The translations under genes were made by a program, and so were the position numbers. DNA of 64,000 nucleotides, from the NCBI GenBank assembly GCA_037957365.1, contig JARHVA010000397.1, positions 4,217,001 to 4,281,000 of the forward strand, written 5' to 3'. Positions 38,950 to 50,483 of this stretch are shown here, in pieces. The notes below the pieces were generated by a model. That model was not told where the DNA came from and searched no databases. It saw only the letters and a list, made by a program, of their open reading frames with translations. Every line of letters starts with the position of its first letter. Position 1 is the stretch's first letter. The DNA is from Torreya grandis (taxonomy: Eukaryota; Streptophyta; Pinopsida; Cupressales; Taxaceae).

Positions 38950-39400
38950 TCCAGATCAAATTCTTGAATTTTTGCAATCCAATTACCTCTCTTTGTACCA
39001 AACTCCTGCTAAGTTAATATAGCCTTGATTGTACTGTCAGGAACTAAGGCAGTAATATGTGAATTCAGAATATAGAAGCGAAAGTGTTTGACCGCTTTTA
39101 CCAAGGCATAGGCGTGCTTCTCTATATTCGAATACTTCATTTCATGAGTTTTCAGAGGATAGCTCATGAAAGAGATAGGGGATTCCATACCTTCTTTATC
39201 TTGTTGGACAAGAATCACTAAAAGAGTATGCTCAGATGCATAGCTGTATATAATGAAATCTCTATGGTAATCTGAGCAGGCCAAGGTGGGGGGGTGAGCA
39301 ATAGCGACTTTGATATCTTGAAATGCCGCTTTACCTTCTTTGGTCCAGCTAAAAGTATCCTTTCCTTTCATCATATCTACAATGTGTCTTGTCTTTTTAG
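38950..39400 (-). pseudogene. E1 Ty3-type RNase H (degenerate)
   Basis: Follows RT in the same frame. The first catalytic aspartate is absent: IIYSYASEHTLL stands where a D-A-S motif is usual. A glutamate (NIEKHAYALVKA) and a later aspartate (ALVPDS) remain. An in-frame TAG (39009-39011) interrupts its end before QEFGTKRGNWIAKIQEFDL. Loss of the first Asp in this domain, with a separate intact plant-type RNase H upstream, parallels the tether role that the inner RNase H has in retroviruses; here that is inference. Confidence 0.82.
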
Positions 39401-40562
39401 CAAATTCAGGGATAAATCTTTGTAAGAAATTCACTTTTTTGAAGAAAGAGTGAATAGCTTTCTTACTTGCAGGCAAATTCATCTCTTGAATAGACTTGAC
39501 TCTATGTGAGTCAATCTTTATGCCTTCTTTGGACATAATGTGTCCAAGGAGTTTCCCTTCTATCACTCCAAAAATAGACTTTTTAGGATTCAAAGAAATA
39601 CCATTTTCCCGGCAGCACTCCAACACTCGCTGCAAATGACGCACATGATCAAATCTACACTTTGAAAAGATAGTTAAATCATCAAGATATACAACTATGA
39701 ATTTTCCAATTTCATCTTTGAAAGCCATGTCCATAGCTCTCTATAATGTAGCACCATCATTTATTAATCCAAATGGCATTCTTTTGTATGCAAAAGTACC
39801 CCAAGGCGTGGTGAATGCAGTCTTGTATTGATCAGCTTTAGCAACCTCAACTTGATTATAGCTTGAAAAGCCATCTAGCATTGATAACATTTCTGATCCT
39901 GTTACTGTTTGGAGCACTTGGTCCATGATTGGCAAAGGATAATTGTCTTTCAAAGAAGACTGATTTAGATTCTGAAAATCAACACAAATGCGGATTTCAC
40001 CATTTTTCTTCCTTACAGGAACTATATTTGCAATCCATGTAGAATGATGGATTGGAAAAATAATTCTAGCATTTAACATTTTCTGAATCTCAGACATAAT
40101 TGTACCTAAAATCTTCGGATTGTATTGTCTAGATTTCTGCTTCTAAGGCATTGAATCAACCTTGAGAGGAATATGATGACTGATCTCATCAGGATTGAGA
40201 GACTTCAGATCTTTGTATGAATATGCCAAGACATCAATGTATTGACGAAGCAAAGAAGTAAATTTGGATTTTTTTTTAGGTGTACAACACTTACCAATGT
40301 TGACCATTCTTGGATTTTCTTCATTGGTCAGATTCACTTGGTCAAATCCTTGAGATAAATTTGAATCCGTCTGCTGTTCTTTGACGAATCTATCATGCTT
40401 GTCAAATAGCTTTTCAAGAGAAACCAAGCCTTTAGGAATTTTATTTCCTTTTAGCTGTATAACCTCTTCATTTACATCTGAACCTGATTTAGGAATTAAT
40501 TTAGACTTTTGAGATTCGCTGTCTTCAAAATACAGTTGTTCAAAATTGTCTTTTCTTTCCAA
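39401..40562 (-). pseudogene. RT: E1 reverse transcriptase
   Basis: Copies the element RNA into DNA. Minus-strand landmarks: EISHHIPLKVDSMP (about 40180), ANIVPVRKKNGEIRICVD (about 40035), MPFGLINDGATL (about 39780), the catalytic YLDD at about 39678-39689 within VVYLDDLTIFSK, and GKLLGHIMSKEGIKID (about 39545). Two in-frame TAG codons (40143-40145 and 39741-39743) interrupt it. The second lies in the segment where glutamine is the usual residue before RAMDMAF. Otherwise the domain is full length and in one frame. Confidence 0.93.
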
Positions 40563-40598
40563 AAAGGCAATGATCTGATTATCATCATTGAAAATTTG

Positions 40599-41249
40599 CT
40601 AATGATCAATATTATCAGGAACACTCGACCTATAGATCAACTCAATGGTGTATTTAGCTTCTTTAAAATCAGAATGTGGAACTAAAAGAGTTCCTAAAAT
40701 AACAAGTGCATCAGCGCTATCATTAGATTCTCTTAGAATAAATGAAATATTGAAAGCATCAAAACTTTCAATTTGATCCCAAACAAGATTTTGGTAATGG
40801 CGCAACCTTTCATTCTTAGCCTGATATGAATTTCTCACTTGGCAGACCACTAATTCGGTGTCCCTTTTAGCATGAAGGCACTTGATGCCTCTTCTTTGAG
40901 TAGCTTTCATGCCCAGCAACAGCGATTCATATTCAGCTGTATTATTTGTGTTGCTGAACTATAACTTATACGATGATGGAAACATATCTCCTTGAGGAGA
41001 TATCAAAATAATTACAACTCCAGAACCAAAAGAAGAACAACTACCGTCAAATTCTAAAGTCCAAATCTCATCAGATGTTGACTTTACTTCAGACTTTCCC
41101 TCATCAGAGATGGAGGGTCTTTCTTCATGATCTGTATACAAAAAGTAATTACCCATACCTGTAGATTCAAAGAGGATTTGAGCTTTCAGAGCTGACGTCT
41201 TGGTGACTATATAATTTGCTTCCTTTTTAGGAAGTAATCTCTTCATCAT
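40599..41249 (-). pseudogene. E1 plant-type (archaeal-like) RNase H, upstream of RT
   Basis: An extra RNase H domain that would degrade the RNA strand of the RNA:DNA hybrid. Catalytic residues are all visible: Asp in LEFDGSC (about 41048), Glu in NTAEYESL (about 40935), Asp in AKRDTELVV (about 40860) and Asp in SNDSADALV (about 40715). One in-frame TAG (40959-40961) interrupts it. It is placed between protease and RT, not between the Ty3-type RNase H and integrase as in the usual description of Tat/Ogre elements. E2 has the same order, so this is not a local rearrangement. Confidence 0.88.
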
Positions 41250-41252
41250 GCC

Positions 41253-41975
41253 TTATACAGGAATCCTTGCCTCAGATAGATCCATGTTCAGCTCTCCTCC
41301 CACGTCCTTACAGAAATTCCATCCAAGTAAAATACCATAAGATGCTGGGACTTCAGCCACTAATACAATCATTTTAATCCTCTTGTCTGGAAAGGCTGCA
41401 AAAGCAAATTGAGCATCTTTGATCTGCCCCAACAATGACACTTGTTTGTTCTCTATGGAGAAATATCTACCAAACGTCTTAGTCAATGTGAGACCAAGAG
41501 ATTTAGCAACTTTGGCAGGCATTACATTATCAGAGGTGCCTGAATCTATTATATAATTACTCAGCTTGTGGCCATTGATTAACAAGGAAACATATAAGGG
41601 TTCTATTTTTCTAGAAGCAACTGGAAGAGTAATAATCAGATTATTTGGACTAGGCATATTTATTTGGAAATTAGAAGTCACTTTTTTGGCCTTTTGCACT
41701 ACAGGGACGGTCTTATTTTTAACATATTGGACCAACTTATTCAGTTGATCTGGATTGGACTGCAAGTACTCAAATTCAGATATTTATATTTTTGTCTTTT
41801 TTACATGGTCAATTATATCAAATAGTTGAATCAAACTAGGCACAAAGATAGGTATTTTAGCTTTTTGAGTTTTAAGAGTGGGAGGTATACTGATTTGTGA
41901 ATTAGAAGTAGAAGGAGAAGGTGCAACAGATGTATTTACCTTTTGAATTACTGGATCTTTTGGTTGAAAGGGCAT
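41253..41975 (-). pseudogene. E1 aspartic protease
   Basis: Cleaves the polyprotein. The active-site motif is in YIIDSGTSDNVMP (catalytic Asp at about 41546), followed by a second conserved part (SYGILLGWNFCKDVGG, about 41340-41290) that corresponds to the ILG(R/M)(D/N)-like region of the family. Stops at 41784-41786 and 41253-41255 (both TAA) bracket it. It lies in frame with gag upstream and the RNase H downstream. Confidence 0.86.
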
Positions 41976-42023
41976 AACTAATCCACACTTGGCAATTGTG
42001 ACTGCTGGCTGTGATTGCTCTTA

Positions 42024-43330
42024 TGTCCTTCCTTTATCAGCCTGCTGGACTGATTGGTTTTTAGATCTAATAAACATTGCATATGATCCATCTGAAGCTT
42101 CTCCTTTGCTTTTAGGTTCATCCTGATAATTTAGGAAACCAATGTGGGAGTCGCTATTTGATTCTTCTTGACTGTCTTCAATGATATCAGCATCATTTTC
42201 TTGATATAATTTAGGCTGATAAGAAAAATTTGATTCGGTCTCAAGATATCCCATTGCTGAATTAGTTGGAGGAGCTTCCAAGGCAAGTTTTCCTTGTGGA
42301 GGAGGAAGATGATTTTGTTGTCCTTGGTTTCTGGCAACATTGCCCTGATATGACTGATTCAGGAATGTTCTTCTGTATGTAGGAGCAAAAGACATTCCTT
42401 GAGCCATTTGCTTTTTGAGGGCAAGGAACTCATTTGCTAATTTCTACACCATTGGATCTGTGGTGCTTGTAGATACAAATTCTGATGATGATGAAGCTCT
42501 ATTTTTATTGGGATCTCTTCTTATTTTTCTTGCTAATGTGAGATTATCTTCTACTTCAGTGGCCAAAAGTTGAGCTACCTCGAGATCTATTTGGCCAGCA
42601 CGTCTCAAGATGAAACTGACTTTTGATAGCTGATAATTAATGAAAAAGCATTTAAGATTCTCAGCTGTAGGTCTGGAAATCATAGGGATTCTATTTCTCA
42701 ACTTGTCAAATTTAGCTATGAAGTCTCTCATAGGCTCATGTGGCTCTTTTTTCATTTGTGTAAGTTGAGCTAGAAGTGTATGTGCATCTTCTACAGGTTT
42801 GAATCTAGCTTCAAACTTATCTTTCAAAGTAGTCCAATCAGTCACAGATCAAGCCTGTAAATGATAAAACCAATCTGCAGTAGGACCTTGTAATGTTTCA
42901 ATAAAAAGCCTGACTGTTACATCTTCAAACTCTACCCCAATTACTCCACAAGCTATACTGAATGCTGCAATATGTTCATCATGATGAACTTTCCCATCAC
43001 CATGGAATTTTGAGAAATTCTTCCTAAAACTACGTGGAAGTTCATGTAGAGGATGAGTAAGATTGAGAGGGCCAAAAGCATTACCCCAGGGGCCTTGAAT
43101 TGTCATTATAGGGACTCTATTAACAGTAGGAAAAGAAGCTCTGCCTTGTGTTGGTGACCCGATAAGGTTAAGAGGAAGACTCCTAGATCGTTGGAGGAAA
43201 GGTGGTGGAGGAATCAGATCAAAATTGCTCTACTGTGCCAACTCAAACATAGGGTCAAAAACACCCTTAGATCTCTGGCTTCTTGTGTAGCATGGAGTTG
43301 CCAGATTTAAAACAAAAGAAAGGAAAAGCA
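42024..43330 (-). pseudogene. gag: E1 gag
   Basis: Forms the particle core. The frame can be followed from about 43330 (ATPCYTRSQRSKGVFDPMFE), through a TAG at 43230-43232, to the Retrotrans_gag core: LPRSFRKNFSKFHGDGK, TLQGPTADWFYHLQA, then after TGA 42849-42851 SVTDWTTLKDKFEARF and KKEPHEPMRDFIAKFDKL. A Gln/Pro/Ser-rich tail follows (42407-42024). No zinc knuckle is evident. The TGA falls where tryptophan would fit. The ATG at 43106 is not necessarily the start, since the frame continues upstream of it. Confidence 0.87.
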
Positions 43331-43524
43331 CTGGTCCTGCTTCAACCTAGAGCTTGAGGCTTCAAACTGCTTGTCTTTCCCAGCAGATCTGATTTGTAGA
43401 CCAGATGATGTAATGGATATGGAGGATGGAGGGAGATAATAAGGCTATAATGATAGTGGGTAAGACCTAGATAGGAGTCTCCAGACTCTATAATGGATAA
43501 GGGTAGGGACTGCTTGTTTAAGTT
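43331..43524 (-). other. E1 5' leader
   Basis: Untranslated leader between the primer-binding site and gag. The exact start codon cannot be fixed. Confidence 0.6.
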
Positions 43525-43542
43525 TCCCCAGCGGAGTCGCCA
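43525..43542 (-). promoter_or_regulatory. E1 primer-binding site
   Basis: On the minus strand TGGCGACTCCGCTGGGGA, five bases inside the 5' LTR end, which is the expected place and length for a tRNA 3'-end complement. I believe this resembles the tRNA-Arg-type site reported for Ogre-like elements, but the tRNA identity is from memory and unverified. Confidence 0.85.
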
Positions 43543-43547
43543 AAAAC

Positions 43548-45389
43548 TGTTGGTTGATTATTTTGTCTATCAGCGTACTGGTAAACAAAATAGGTCTTAT
43601 CAGCCAAAGCAACTAGATTAGTCATCCTAAGGTGTAAGTTTATAACATCAAAAGGAGACTTCTCTCTCCTCTCATCAAGGGGAGGTTCCCTATGGATATG
43701 CTATGTATATATATGAACAGAAAATAGTACTCAAGGGTAGGACCAAACATCCATCTCTCTTTCTTCAGAGATGATGTATACAAAACAAAGGAAGAACTCA
43801 AGAGAATGACAGACAACACTCCTCTTCTTTCAGAAGAACTGTTAAACCAACCACAAGAATACTCTTGGAAATAAAAGTAGAATATGACTAAAGTATGGTA
43901 ACCAGCAAATCAAGACACAATGCAAAGTCTGCACATGAAATACTCAAGAGTGATATATGAAGAACAATGAAATCTCAGATTCTTTCTAAAGTTCTTTACA
44001 CAATAATGAAAATACAAACACACTGAAGGCAGTTATGGGGGCGCAAAGTCTCTCCACAGTTGATTCTCCAGGACACCTTCTTGACAAATTAACTAATTCT
44101 GCTTATTAAATCAATGAAACAAATAAGATATCACAGCACAAAGTCTAAAAAAGTCCCTTGTTTTCATTAAAAAAATATGATAAACAGACTGAGCACAAAG
44201 TCTCAATGATGCCTCTCAATTTTGGTAGAGTTTCGTTCAGATTATCAAAAAGAAGATCCTTATTACAATCAAGAAAAGTCCCTTATATAGTCTCTTCAAA
44301 AGGACTTAGGAACAAATAATACATCAATTTGCATTGAAATCTGTTAAGGAGATACGTTGGAACTTATGGGCACTTTTCCCTTTTGATTTTATCAATGCAA
44401 GGAAATAAGTCGCGCTTATTGAAAGTTTGTACTTCCAATGTTCCATTCGGCAATTTGATCTTATCTTCATCATTCCTCCTTCAACCAATTAAATCAGGTC
44501 CTAGATTTAATTTGCTATTCTATTTCTTCCCCACTTTCTGCTGGTCTTGGCCTTGAAAATTGTGAATGTATTCTATGCTGTATGTTTAAAAGATCAATGA
44601 CTATTTTATTGTCCCTAAAATTGACGTCTTCCTACCCATCACTGTGTTTTCAATGGCTAGTTGACTGTGTTGAATTTGACGTGCTCAGGCACATCATCCC
44701 TTGGTCTTCTTTTATCTTCCACTTGGCACTTTTCAAGACTGTACTTTGCCCTTTTGGGCCCTAAGAAATGGTCCTTCGGCCTCTGTTAACCCATCGTAAA
44801 TTTCCCCCGGGCTTTTATCTCGGCCCATTGGCTTTGAACATACCCGCGGACATTTTCCCTGGGACATTAGCTATTTTCCTTTGAAAGTTCTCAGCGGGTA
44901 ATTTCATGGAAAAATTCCCACAGACAAAAAGTCTAGGGAAAATTCTTGCGGGCTTTTTGACAAGTCTTTGAACTAGCCGAATGATGCTTTGGTCGGTGAA
45001 GTGTCCTCTGCAAGAACACTTTTTCTACAAAAAAGTACTTTTGGCTTTGAACCATCCCTTTGAACCTTTTTGATGAAACTTTGTTGAACCGGTTCAAAGG
45101 TTCAATGAAGCGTGCCAAGCCCTTGTTGTTGAATTGCTGGTGTTTGCTGATGAATATTTTCAATTGAACCAAAACTTTGAACCAATCCCAGAAAATGAAC
45201 AAATGTTAAAAACCAATTCTTTTGACTGAAAATCACTTGAAGAGTCCATAGACTTTCTGAGAAGCTCTGAAAATGAGAAATTTGAATATCTAAGACAAAA
45301 TTTTTAAATGGAAGACATTATTTTGGTTTGGAGAACCAAAATAATTCAAATGTTGTTCCAAAAATAGCTATTATTTTTAGGAGACAATA
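43548..45389 (-). repeat. E1 5' LTR
   Basis: Starts (low coordinate) TGTTGGTTG and ends GAGACAATA. Aligned with 35499-37350 with scattered substitutions and small indels. On the minus strand it precedes the primer-binding site and would carry the promoter. Confidence 0.93.
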
Positions 45390-46140
45390 GTAACCATTTT
45401 TCAAATGAGGTTAAACTCATTTGATTACCCTTGGGACTTCTATTTTCCCATTTATCTCTCTAAAATGCTATAAATAGATACCATTTTGGCCTTTGTAAGA
45501 GACCACACCATGTATTGTAAATCCCTACTGGACTAATGTCATATTTTGCCTTTGAACATTAATGCAAGTATATTTCTGACTTTTGAATAATTGTCTAAGT
45601 CTACAAGTGATGTATGGTGATGAGAAGTGATAATTTTCTATCCTTCCTTCCCTTATCCTTTCATGTTTGATCAAGAGTTCCTAGTCTAATAGGTCATATA
45701 GATTGTAGTCTAGTGTGCAAAGCTTTTTCAAGTGTAAAATTATCCTTGGAGTGTGCAATCTACCCTCTAGTTCATTAGCCTTATGTTGCTACTCACATCT
45801 CACCTCTATATTGAAATGCTCATGTTAGAACCTATTAAGACTTAGAGTCTAGTTTGTATTCCTTGTTTCATCATGGTAGAAATATGATGGTCATGTGGAA
45901 GACATTTCGGTGCATCACCTCTTTTAGAGTAGGTTCAATTTATGCATTCTCTAACTCTTTCCCCATAAGTAAGTAGTAGTTTAAGTGAAGCATTACACGA
46001 TATATTCAGGGAGCTATCCCTTAAATCTAGAGGCTCATTTCTAATATAGATACACCCACATACCTAAATATGTTCTCATGTTTCCCAAATCTAGAAGAGA
46101 CTTGAACAACTTCTTCTAGGGTGTAAGATTTGGTGACAAG
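45390..46140 (+). repeat. E2 5' LTR, second part
   Basis: Begins with the right GTAAC duplication of E1 and continues the LTR exactly where 35498 left off ('atttttcaaatgaggttaaa'). Ends at 'gatttggtgacaag', matching the last bases of the 3' LTR. Confidence 0.85.
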
Positions 46141-47321
46141 CAGAGTGTCATAATACAATGACTATAGGAAATCCAATAGTATGAGATTGGTTTTCCATCT
46201 ATAGTGGAGCCATGAGCATGGGGTCAAGTTCAAGCATGATCTAGTTGGAACAAGAACTAACATCAAAAAGGATGCCATGAAGACATACACATATACCCCA
46301 ACAGTTTCATCTGTAGGACCAACTGCATGAAAGGGACCCCTTCTCTCCATTATGCACGCCATGATAAATCTATTTGGAGCAGTTAGCACAAGGAAAAATT
46401 TCTAACAGATGGATCCGATTGTTCTAACTACATTGATGCCAGAACTTAGTTTGAAACCACTTGATCCCATTGTTTCAATCATATGAAGCATGAGTTAAGG
46501 AATAATGAATTGTTGTAATTGATTAAGATGACCCAGATTGATTAAGAAGTTCCAAAGAAGCATACTAGTAGAGGTAGTTATAACTACATTTTAAATGAGG
46601 TTAAACTCATTTGATTCCCCTTGGGACTTCTTTTTTCCCATTTCTCTCTCTCAAATGCTATAAGTAACTGCCATTTTGGCCTTTGTAAGAGACCACACCA
46701 TGTATGGTGAATCCCTACTAGAGTGATGTAATATTTTGCCTTTAAACATTAATTCAAGTATATTTCCAAGTTTTGAACAATTATCTAAGTTTGCAAGTGA
46801 TGTATGGTGATGAGAAGTGATAATTCTCTATCATTCCTTCCCTTATCCTTTCATGTTTGAGAAAGAGTTTTTAGTCTAATAGGTCATATAGAGTGTAGTA
46901 TAGTGTGTAAAGCTTTTTCAAGTTTAAAATTATCCTTTGAGTGTTCAATCTACCCTCTAGTTCATTTAACTTGTGTTGCTACTCACATCCCACCTCTATA
47001 TTGAAATGCTCATGTTAGAACCCATTAAGACTTAGAGACTAGTTTGTATGCCTTATTTTATCTTGGTATAAATATTATGGTCATGTGAAAGACATTTTGG
47101 TGAATCACCTCTTTTAATTATGCATTCTCTAACTCTTTTCCCCACAAGTAAGTAGTAGTTTAAGTAATAAGCATTACATGATATATTTAGGGAGCTAGCC
47201 CTTAAATCTAGATGCTCATTTCCAATATAGGTACAACTACATACCTATAAATTTTCTTGTGTTTCCAAAATCTAGAAGAATCTTGAACAATTTTTTTAGG
47301 GTGCAAGATTTGGTGACAATA
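46141..47321 (+). repeat. Partial tandem copy of the E2 5' LTR
   Basis: Repeats the sequence from about 35056 to the LTR end (447 plus about 745 bases): 'agagtgtcataata', 'gagattggttttccatctat', 'aaatgaggttaaactcat' and 'gatttggtgacaata' all recur in order. It does not contain E1. The internal region starts after it. Confidence 0.85.
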
Positions 47322-47673
47322 GGTCTGGCATGCTCGATAGGACACATTATCTTCAAGACAACTTGTCAAGGTGAATGTTGGTCTTAAGAACATCAACTAC
47401 AAATTGGTATGATACTCAAGATTTGGTGACTTCTTCAAGGTAAATCTAGTTTTAGACCATTATTTTTTTATAAACTTGCCCCCATAATTCATGTTCCTCA
47501 CTAGGTCATCCTCTGCTAGAACGTCCAATCCTATTAACCCACCCATTTAGCTTGAAATTCCTCTTACAATTTATTATCCATAGCCTACTTTTCCCTTTGA
47601 AGAATGAGTAGATTTTTCTAGAGAGGAAGAAGTTAAAGAGCCTGAAGAAGTTGAAGATATTGAAGAAGAATAA
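47322..47673 (+). other. E2 leader
   Basis: Between the LTR copy and gag. 'tctggcatgctcgataggac' (47324-47343) is where a primer-binding site should be, but I cannot match it to a tRNA. Codons upstream of the first ATG read acidic residues and may be leader peptide or chance. Confidence 0.45.
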
Positions 47674-49033
47674 ATGGCTAGGCCTCATTCTTTCCCTTCC
47701 TTCAATACTGATAATCCAATTCAAATTCATGCATATGATGCCATCCCTCCTAACACCACTAAAGGTGTGCCCACATTCAATGGTGAGAGTCATATCACAC
47801 CTAGTGATCACATTAGAGATGTTTCTAATTTTTTAGTTTCCATAATATTATTTGAGAGAACATTGCCATTGGACTCCTTACCATGTCCCTTAAAGGGAAG
47901 GATCTTGATTGGTACAGGACTCTGGAAGGTGTATGCATCAGAACATGGGATGAGTTTGGAGTGTTGTTGACTTCCAGATTGGTAGTGAAAGTGACCATGA
48001 TTCTCTCATACATCAGCTCAATGTGATAAAGAAGGGACCTAAATAAATAATGCATGACTTTAATGAAAGGTTTCATAAGACTTGGTATCGATTATCTCCT
48101 CCCATGAGACCACCTACTAGCTTTGTGTTTCCTACCTACTTGAAAGCCATTAGGATTGAAATTGCTGTCATGGTTGAATCTATGGGAGATTCCACTCTCC
48201 CTTAATCATATGATTTTATTGTCAAAGATAAGAATAATCTTATCCAAGTTGGAATATTTCCTCCTAAGGTGTCAATACCTCCTTTGTCTCATACTTTTTC
48301 TAGTACTCCAGATGTAACCCATGTTCCTAATGTCAATACCAAAACTAAGGTGGCTCCTAGGAAAGTAGAAGATGATGCTTATTGGAAAGCAAAGTTCCTA
48401 GCCTTAGAGGCTCAGACTAGGTAGGCTAATATAAAAGAAGATACCTATCAGAATCCTTATGCTAATTAGCAAAAATATGGAAAAGGAAGAGGCCAATGGT
48501 AGCCTAATCCCAACAAGCTTTCTAATGCATATAATACTAACCCTACCACCAATGCAAGGGACATGGTACCAGTTCATAGAAATTTGGTATAAGGAAAAGA
48601 TTGGAAGTAAGACCAATTCATGAATGTCAATCATAATTAAGAACAAGCTCTAGTGGCTCAAAGAGTAGTTATTCCCCTCCTATCAAATAAATATGAGGAG
48701 ATGATGCAAGTTAATGAGGTTTGGCCAACTCAAGGAGAGATCTTCACAAATTTTATGGTTGAAGACACTTTTGTGCTAAATCAAGGAATTTATATCATAG
48801 ATAATGTAAGGGATAAAAATAAGGCTCTAGGAGGTGGTATTAGCATTCCTGCATGCTCATCTAATCCTCTTGTAAGGCAACAAGACATATCTATAAGTGT
48901 GACAGTTCCAAAAACTTCATCTCTACCAAGTCAAAATATGGTAAGGTCTGCTCCTATTCCTCTAATTTCAAGTAATCCTCTACCTAAAAAATCCCAAGAT
49001 AAAGTAGGTATGACTTATTTAAACATTTTATAA
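47674..49033 (+). pseudogene. gag: E2 gag remnant
   Basis: Starts MARPHSFPSFNTDNPIQIHA at 47674. After a frameshift near 47890 the core reads KGKDLDWYRTLEG and IRTWDEFGVLLTS. Stops and shifts follow through 48640. The 48653-49033 stretch (KYEEMMQVNEVWPTQGEIFT, then a Ser/Pro-rich tail) is the gag-protease linker. No zinc knuckle recognised. Order and spacing from the LTR fit gag. Confidence 0.75.
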
Positions 49034-49214
49034 TTTTTAAAGAACACTAACACATACATTTCTCTTTGGAATGTTCTTCATATGCATGGTAAAAAAGAAC
49101 TCCTATAAAAGTGGTTATTTATTATCTCTACTAGTGTCTCACCCTCAAATCAAAGTCATAGCCATGTTCCTCTTGAAAATGCTCCTAGTACCATTGTTTA
49201 ACCATCCACTAGGG

Positions 49215-49600
49215 TTGAGAAACCTCCACCATTTTACCTCACCCTCATCATAGGTGATAAGTTGGTAATAATTGCATAGTTGATAGTGGAACTTCTACTT
49301 CTACCATGCCCAAAGTTGTAGCTAACAAGCTGGGCTTAAAATATGAGCCACATAGCAAAGGGGTATTTCAATTAGATGGTACACCTACCAAGATAGTAGG
49401 ACTAATAAAAGGCTTGAAGGTTTTCTTGCATGAATGTCCTAGTTTTCCTATTTTTCAAGACATAGTTGTGGTTGATCTCCCAACCTAGTTTGCAATTTGC
49501 CTATCAAGGGCCTTTAAAGCCAGGATAGGTGGTTATATCTCAATTGACTAGTCTTTCTTGACTTTTAGAACAAGATACGGGGCCAAGGTGACAATTAAGA
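49215..49600 (+). pseudogene. E2 aspartic protease
   Basis: The active-site motif VDSGTSTSTMPKV is encoded at about 49281-49320, then VANKLGLKYEPHSKGVFQ and a VVVDLPT end. Stops interrupt before the motif (frame change near 49275) and at about 49486. The domain order relative to gag and RNase H is the same as in E1. Confidence 0.8.
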
Positions 49601-49653
49601 CATAATCTCTTACAAAGTTTCATATTGAACCTTACATTGAGACAAGTTCTAAT

Positions 49654-50283
49654 TTGAATTATGTTGTTCATGAAGAAAATGATTCTACTCTAGATGATGG
49701 AACTTCCTCCAAGCTTGAGGTTATTTTAGATTTATTTCTTGATGAATATGGTACTAACACTTATGAGCACAATATTTATGTTTTCATGGAGGAAATTGAT
49801 CTAGGAGTATATTGTATACATGAAGAAGGAGTACCAACACCTCTACTTGTCAAAGAAGAGGGTGAAGATGAGTTGTGGAGGATGTTTTTTGATGGTTCAA
49901 GAATTAATGTTGGTGTAGGGGCTGATGTTATGTTGGTATACCCATTTGAATAATAATATTATGCTTCATATAGATTTCATTTCAGTTGTACTTGTAATGT
50001 AGTTGAGTATGAAGGTTTAATTCATGGCCTTCAATGGGCAAGGAGAAAAGGAATAAAAAACTTGCAAGTATATGGAGATAGTGAATTGGTTGTGTATTAG
50101 GTGAGGAATATGATTGATGCCAAGAAACCTTTAATTAAGTCATATAGGTATAGAGTATGGGATTTTATGAAAGACTTTAATGCATTCAATGTTTAATCAG
50201 TCTCGAGGGAATAAAATAGTCATGCTGATAGACTAGCTACCATAGGAGCTCAATTTGATACTCCAATTGCCATAAAATAGGAG
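49654..50283 (+). pseudogene. E2 plant-type RNase H, upstream of RT
   Basis: After an acidic linker the domain begins ELWRMFFDGSRINVGVGA (catalytic Asp at about 49890). In the same frame past stops come VVEYEGLIHGLQWARRKG (Glu, about 50010), VYGDSELVV (Asp, about 50080) and NSHADRLATIGAQF (Asp, about 50230). All four catalytic residues remain although stops are frequent. The position between protease and RT matches E1. Confidence 0.85.
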
Positions 50284-50483
50284 GAACAATAGTTTAATAT
50301 TAAGATCATTATCAGATCTTCTGTACCTAATAATTAAGTATCTTGGAAAGTGTTTTATAGTGACAAGCATATTGTCTATTTCTTATAAAATGAGGTTAAG
50401 TTTTCTTCAAGAAATCAAAGGAGGCTCCAAGAACAATTTGGTGATCAGATTGTACAAGTAAGAACCAATAATATACCTAAGTT

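Larger units (their letters stand above)
35499..45389 (-). mobile_element. E1: Ty3/gypsy LTR retrotransposon nested in E2
   Basis: A 9.9-kb element with LTRs of 1,852 and 1,842 bases, TGTTG...CAACA (CAATA in one) termini, a perfect 5-bp duplication GTAAC, a primer-binding site at 43525-43542 and one continuous minus-strand polyprotein frame (43330-37557). Domain order is gag, protease, plant-type RNase H, RT, Ty3-type RNase H, integrase. There is no frameshift, but 13 in-frame stops, so it cannot make a full protein. LTRs differ by a few percent by eye, making this the youngest LTR element in the window. The plant-type RNase H suggests the Tat/Ogre side of the family, but that is inference. 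Confidence 0.93.

Noticed and set aside
37557..43330. Programmed readthrough of TAG as glutamine in the E1 polyprotein
   Set aside because: There are 13 stops including TAA and TGA, and one stop lies at a probable Trp position. Ordinary mutational decay of a methylated transposon explains this without a recoding system.
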